Origin: Bradyrhizobium monzae
GTDB taxonomy: Bacteria > Pseudomonadota > Alphaproteobacteria > Rhizobiales > Xanthobacteraceae
Assembly: GCF_021458635.1 (NCBI RefSeq)
Contig: NZ_JAIRDQ010000004.1
Span: forward strand, 1-64,000
DNA length: 64,000 nt
Direction of reading: 5' to 3'
Numbering within the stretch: the first letter of the stretch is position 1; each line of letters starts with the position of its first letter. The notes beneath the pieces are model-generated. The model saw only the letters and a list, made by a program, of their open reading frames with translations, made no database searches and was not told where the DNA came from. Positions 62,456-64,000 of the stretch are shown here, piece by piece. Position numbers and translations under genes: made by a program.

Positions 62456-63487
62456 TCAGGCGCCGCCGTCGGCATCGATGACGGCCTTGGCAAAGGCTTG
62501 CGGTGCCTCCTGCGGCAAATTGTGGCCGATGCCGCCGGTGATCAGGCGATAGTCGTAGCGGCCGGAGAATCTCTTGGCGTAGGCGCTGGGATCGGGGTGC
62601 GGCGCGCCGTTCGCGTCGCCTTCCATCGTGATGGTCGGCACGCTGATGATGGGAGTAGCCGCTAGCTTCTTCTCGATCTCCTCGTACTTCGTCTCGCCCT
62701 TGGCGAGCCCGAGCCGCCAGCGGTAGTTGTGGATCGTGATCGCGACATGATCCTTGTTCTCGAAGGCCTTCGCACTGCGATCGAAGGTGGCGTCGTCGAA
62801 CTTCCACTGCGGCGAGGCCAGCTTCCAGATCAGCTTTGCGAAATCATGCGTGTACTTCTCGTAGCCGGCGCGGCCGCGCTCGGTCGCGAAATAGAACTGG
62901 TACCACCATTGCAGCTCGGCCGCCGGCGGCAGCGGCGCGTTGCCCGATGCCTGACTGGAAATCAGATAGCCGCTCACCGACACCAGCGCGCGACAGCGCT
63001 CCGGCCACAACGCCGCGATGATGTCGGCGGTGCGCGCGCCCCAGTCGAAACCGGCAAGGACGGCCTTCTTGATGTCGAGTGCATCCATCAGCGCGATGAT
63101 GTCGGAGGCCAGCGCGCCCGGCTCGCCGTTGCGCAACGTCTCGCTGGAGAGGAAGTGCGTCGAGCCATAGCCGCGCAGATAGGGGATGATGACGCGATAG
63201 CCGGCCTGCGCCAGGATCGGCGCGACATCGACGAAGCTGTGAATGTCGTAGGGCCAGCCGTGGAGCAGGATCGCCACCGGGCCGGTCGCGGGGCCGGCTT
63301 CGGCATAGCCGACATTCAGCACGCCGGCATTGATCTGTTTGATCGTGCCGAACGATGCGTTGGTTGCGGCAGGCCGCGGCGTCTCGGTTTCGGCGCGCGC
63401 GAGCTCGATCACGCTGAGGCCGACGGCGACGGTCCCAACTGCGACACCGAGGAACTGGCGGCGATGCTGGTCGATAATCTGTGTCAT
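62456..63487 (-). CDS. Exported alpha/beta hydrolase, epoxide hydrolase-like
   Basis: A 343-residue hydrolase with a twin-arginine-type leader (QHRRQFLGVAVGTVAVGLSV). HGWP at 76-79, nucleophile Asp148 in GFDWGARTADI and a late His in GGIGHNLPQEAP are those of epoxide hydrolases and haloalkane dehalogenases. Because Asp rather than Ser is the nucleophile, an epoxide or ester-forming mechanism is expected. It is on the same strand as the cytochrome P460 and ohr genes, with 74 and 33 base gaps. Confidence 0.86.
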   Translation of the reverse strand: MTQIIDQHRRQFLGVAVGTVAVGLSVIELARAETETPRPAATNASFGTIKQINAGVLNVGYAEAGPATGPVAILLHGWPYDIHSFVDVAPILAQAGYRVIIPYLRGYGSTHFLSSETLRNGEPGALASDIIALMDALDIKKAVLAGFDWGARTADIIAALWPERCRALVSVSGYLISSQASGNAPLPPAAELQWWYQFYFATERGRAGYEKYTHDFAKLIWKLASPQWKFDDATFDRSAKAFENKDHVAITIHNYRWRLGLAKGETKYEEIEKKLAATPIISVPTITMEGDANGAPHPDPSAYAKRFSGRYDYRLITGGIGHNLPQEAPQAFAKAVIDADGGA

Positions 63488-63520
63488 GATCTCTTGCCTC
63501 GTTGATGGTTGTCGGAATCG

Positions 63521-63940
63521 TCAGATCAGGTCGACGGTGACGTCGATGTTGCCGCGAACGGCCTTGGAATAGGGACAGGTCTGGTGCGCCTCATTGATGA
63601 GGTCGCGCGCGACATCGCGATCGAGGCCGGGCAGGCTGACACCGAGGCGCGCTCGGAGCGCGTAGGCGCCCGCGTCGAGGACGAGATCGATTTCCGCGTC
63701 GATCGCGCTTTTGCTTGGAAGCACGATTTTCCGCTTACGGGCTGCGATCTCCATCGCGCCTTCGAAACATGCAGACCAGCCGGCCGCGAATAATTGCTCG
63801 GGATTGGTGCCGATGCCCGCGCCGCTCGGCGGCGACAGCCGCACGTCGAGGCGGCCATCCGAGCTGCGGGACATACCTTCGTGACGTCCCCCGGCGGTGT
63901 GGGTTCGGGCCGTGTAGAGCAATTTTTCAGTTTGGCTCAT
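63521..63940 (-). CDS. ohr: Organic hydroperoxide resistance protein (Ohr)
   Basis: A 139-residue OsmC/Ohr family thiol peroxidase: peroxidatic Cys58 in AAGWSACFEGAM and resolving Cys122 in HQTCPYSKAV. YTARTHTAGGRHEGMSRSSDG opens the fold. It reduces organic hydroperoxides in the cytoplasm. The ATG at 63940 follows a GGAGACTC; an in-frame ATG at 63982 gives a longer, less likely start. No ohrR is inside the window; it may lie beyond 64000. Confidence 0.92.
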   Translation of the reverse strand: MSQTEKLLYTARTHTAGGRHEGMSRSSDGRLDVRLSPPSGAGIGTNPEQLFAAGWSACFEGAMEIAARKRKIVLPSKSAIDAEIDLVLDAGAYALRARLGVSLPGLDRDVARDLINEAHQTCPYSKAVRGNIDVTVDLI

Positions 63941-64000
63941 GAGAGTCTCCTTGCCGTCACGAAACTGACTATCAGCGCCCACGCCGGGATACCCGTTTAG

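Overview
The window is a high-GC stretch of an alphaproteobacterial chromosome, most likely Bradyrhizobium or a close relative. Grounds are the HemA-type 5-aminolevulinate synthase, the PrsD/PrsE secretion pair, a BTLCP peptidase, an Omp25/Omp31-like porin, a BA14K-like fragment, MddA, DUF1488, and three copies of an 81-bp palindrome starting CGTCATTGCGAGCG. No rRNA, tRNA, CRISPR array, integrase or transposase was seen. It reads as ordinary core chromosome with repeats scattered between genes.

Layout. 1-6.9 kb: CinA-like amidase, DUF1488 protein, poly-glycine TPR protein, AMP nucleosidase, a type I secretion ATPase/adaptor pair and a GlsB-like membrane protein. 7.1-16.3 kb: a peptide-type ABC importer operon on the minus strand with an AtzE/AtzG-like amidase pair between its two ATPase genes, and a second substrate-binding protein facing it. 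16.4-25.7 kb: a CHASE2 adenylate cyclase, a 1877-residue FecR/VCBS surface protein with about 413-bp tandem repeats, and a divergent LapG-like cysteine peptidase. 25.8-36.3 kb: single metabolic and transport genes (LprI-like protein, ABC-2 exporter, two hydrolase-fold proteins, cupin, M29 aminopeptidase, fumarase-superfamily lyase). 36.4-44.7 kb: a broken BA14K gene, two paralogous winged-helix/TPR regulators around GFA and MddA genes, an alpha/beta hydrolase, DUF2147 and DUF3313 proteins and a TetR regulator. 44.9-50.1 kb: a second complete peptide ABC operon divergent from that TetR gene. 50.1-53 kb: several very small genes, two of them homologous secreted proteins, then a porin. 53.1-64 kb: chemoreceptor, MBL hydrolase, hemA with a FixK/FNR box, an SSS-transporter/histidine-kinase hybrid, cytochrome P460, an epoxide-hydrolase-like protein and Ohr.

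Most interesting hypothesis: the type I exporter (3.3-6.4 kb), the large VCBS protein and the adjacent BTLCP peptidase may form a Lap-like surface-attachment system, with a class III cyclase on the same strand in place of the c-di-GMP receptor LapD. Secondary signals are a pair of small secreted proteins sharing a C-terminal motif, an amidase pair inside a peptide-transport operon, a FixK box at hemA, and GC-rich paired hairpins at the same place (after the binding-protein gene) in both peptide ABC operons. All calls come from reading the sequence; no database search was run.
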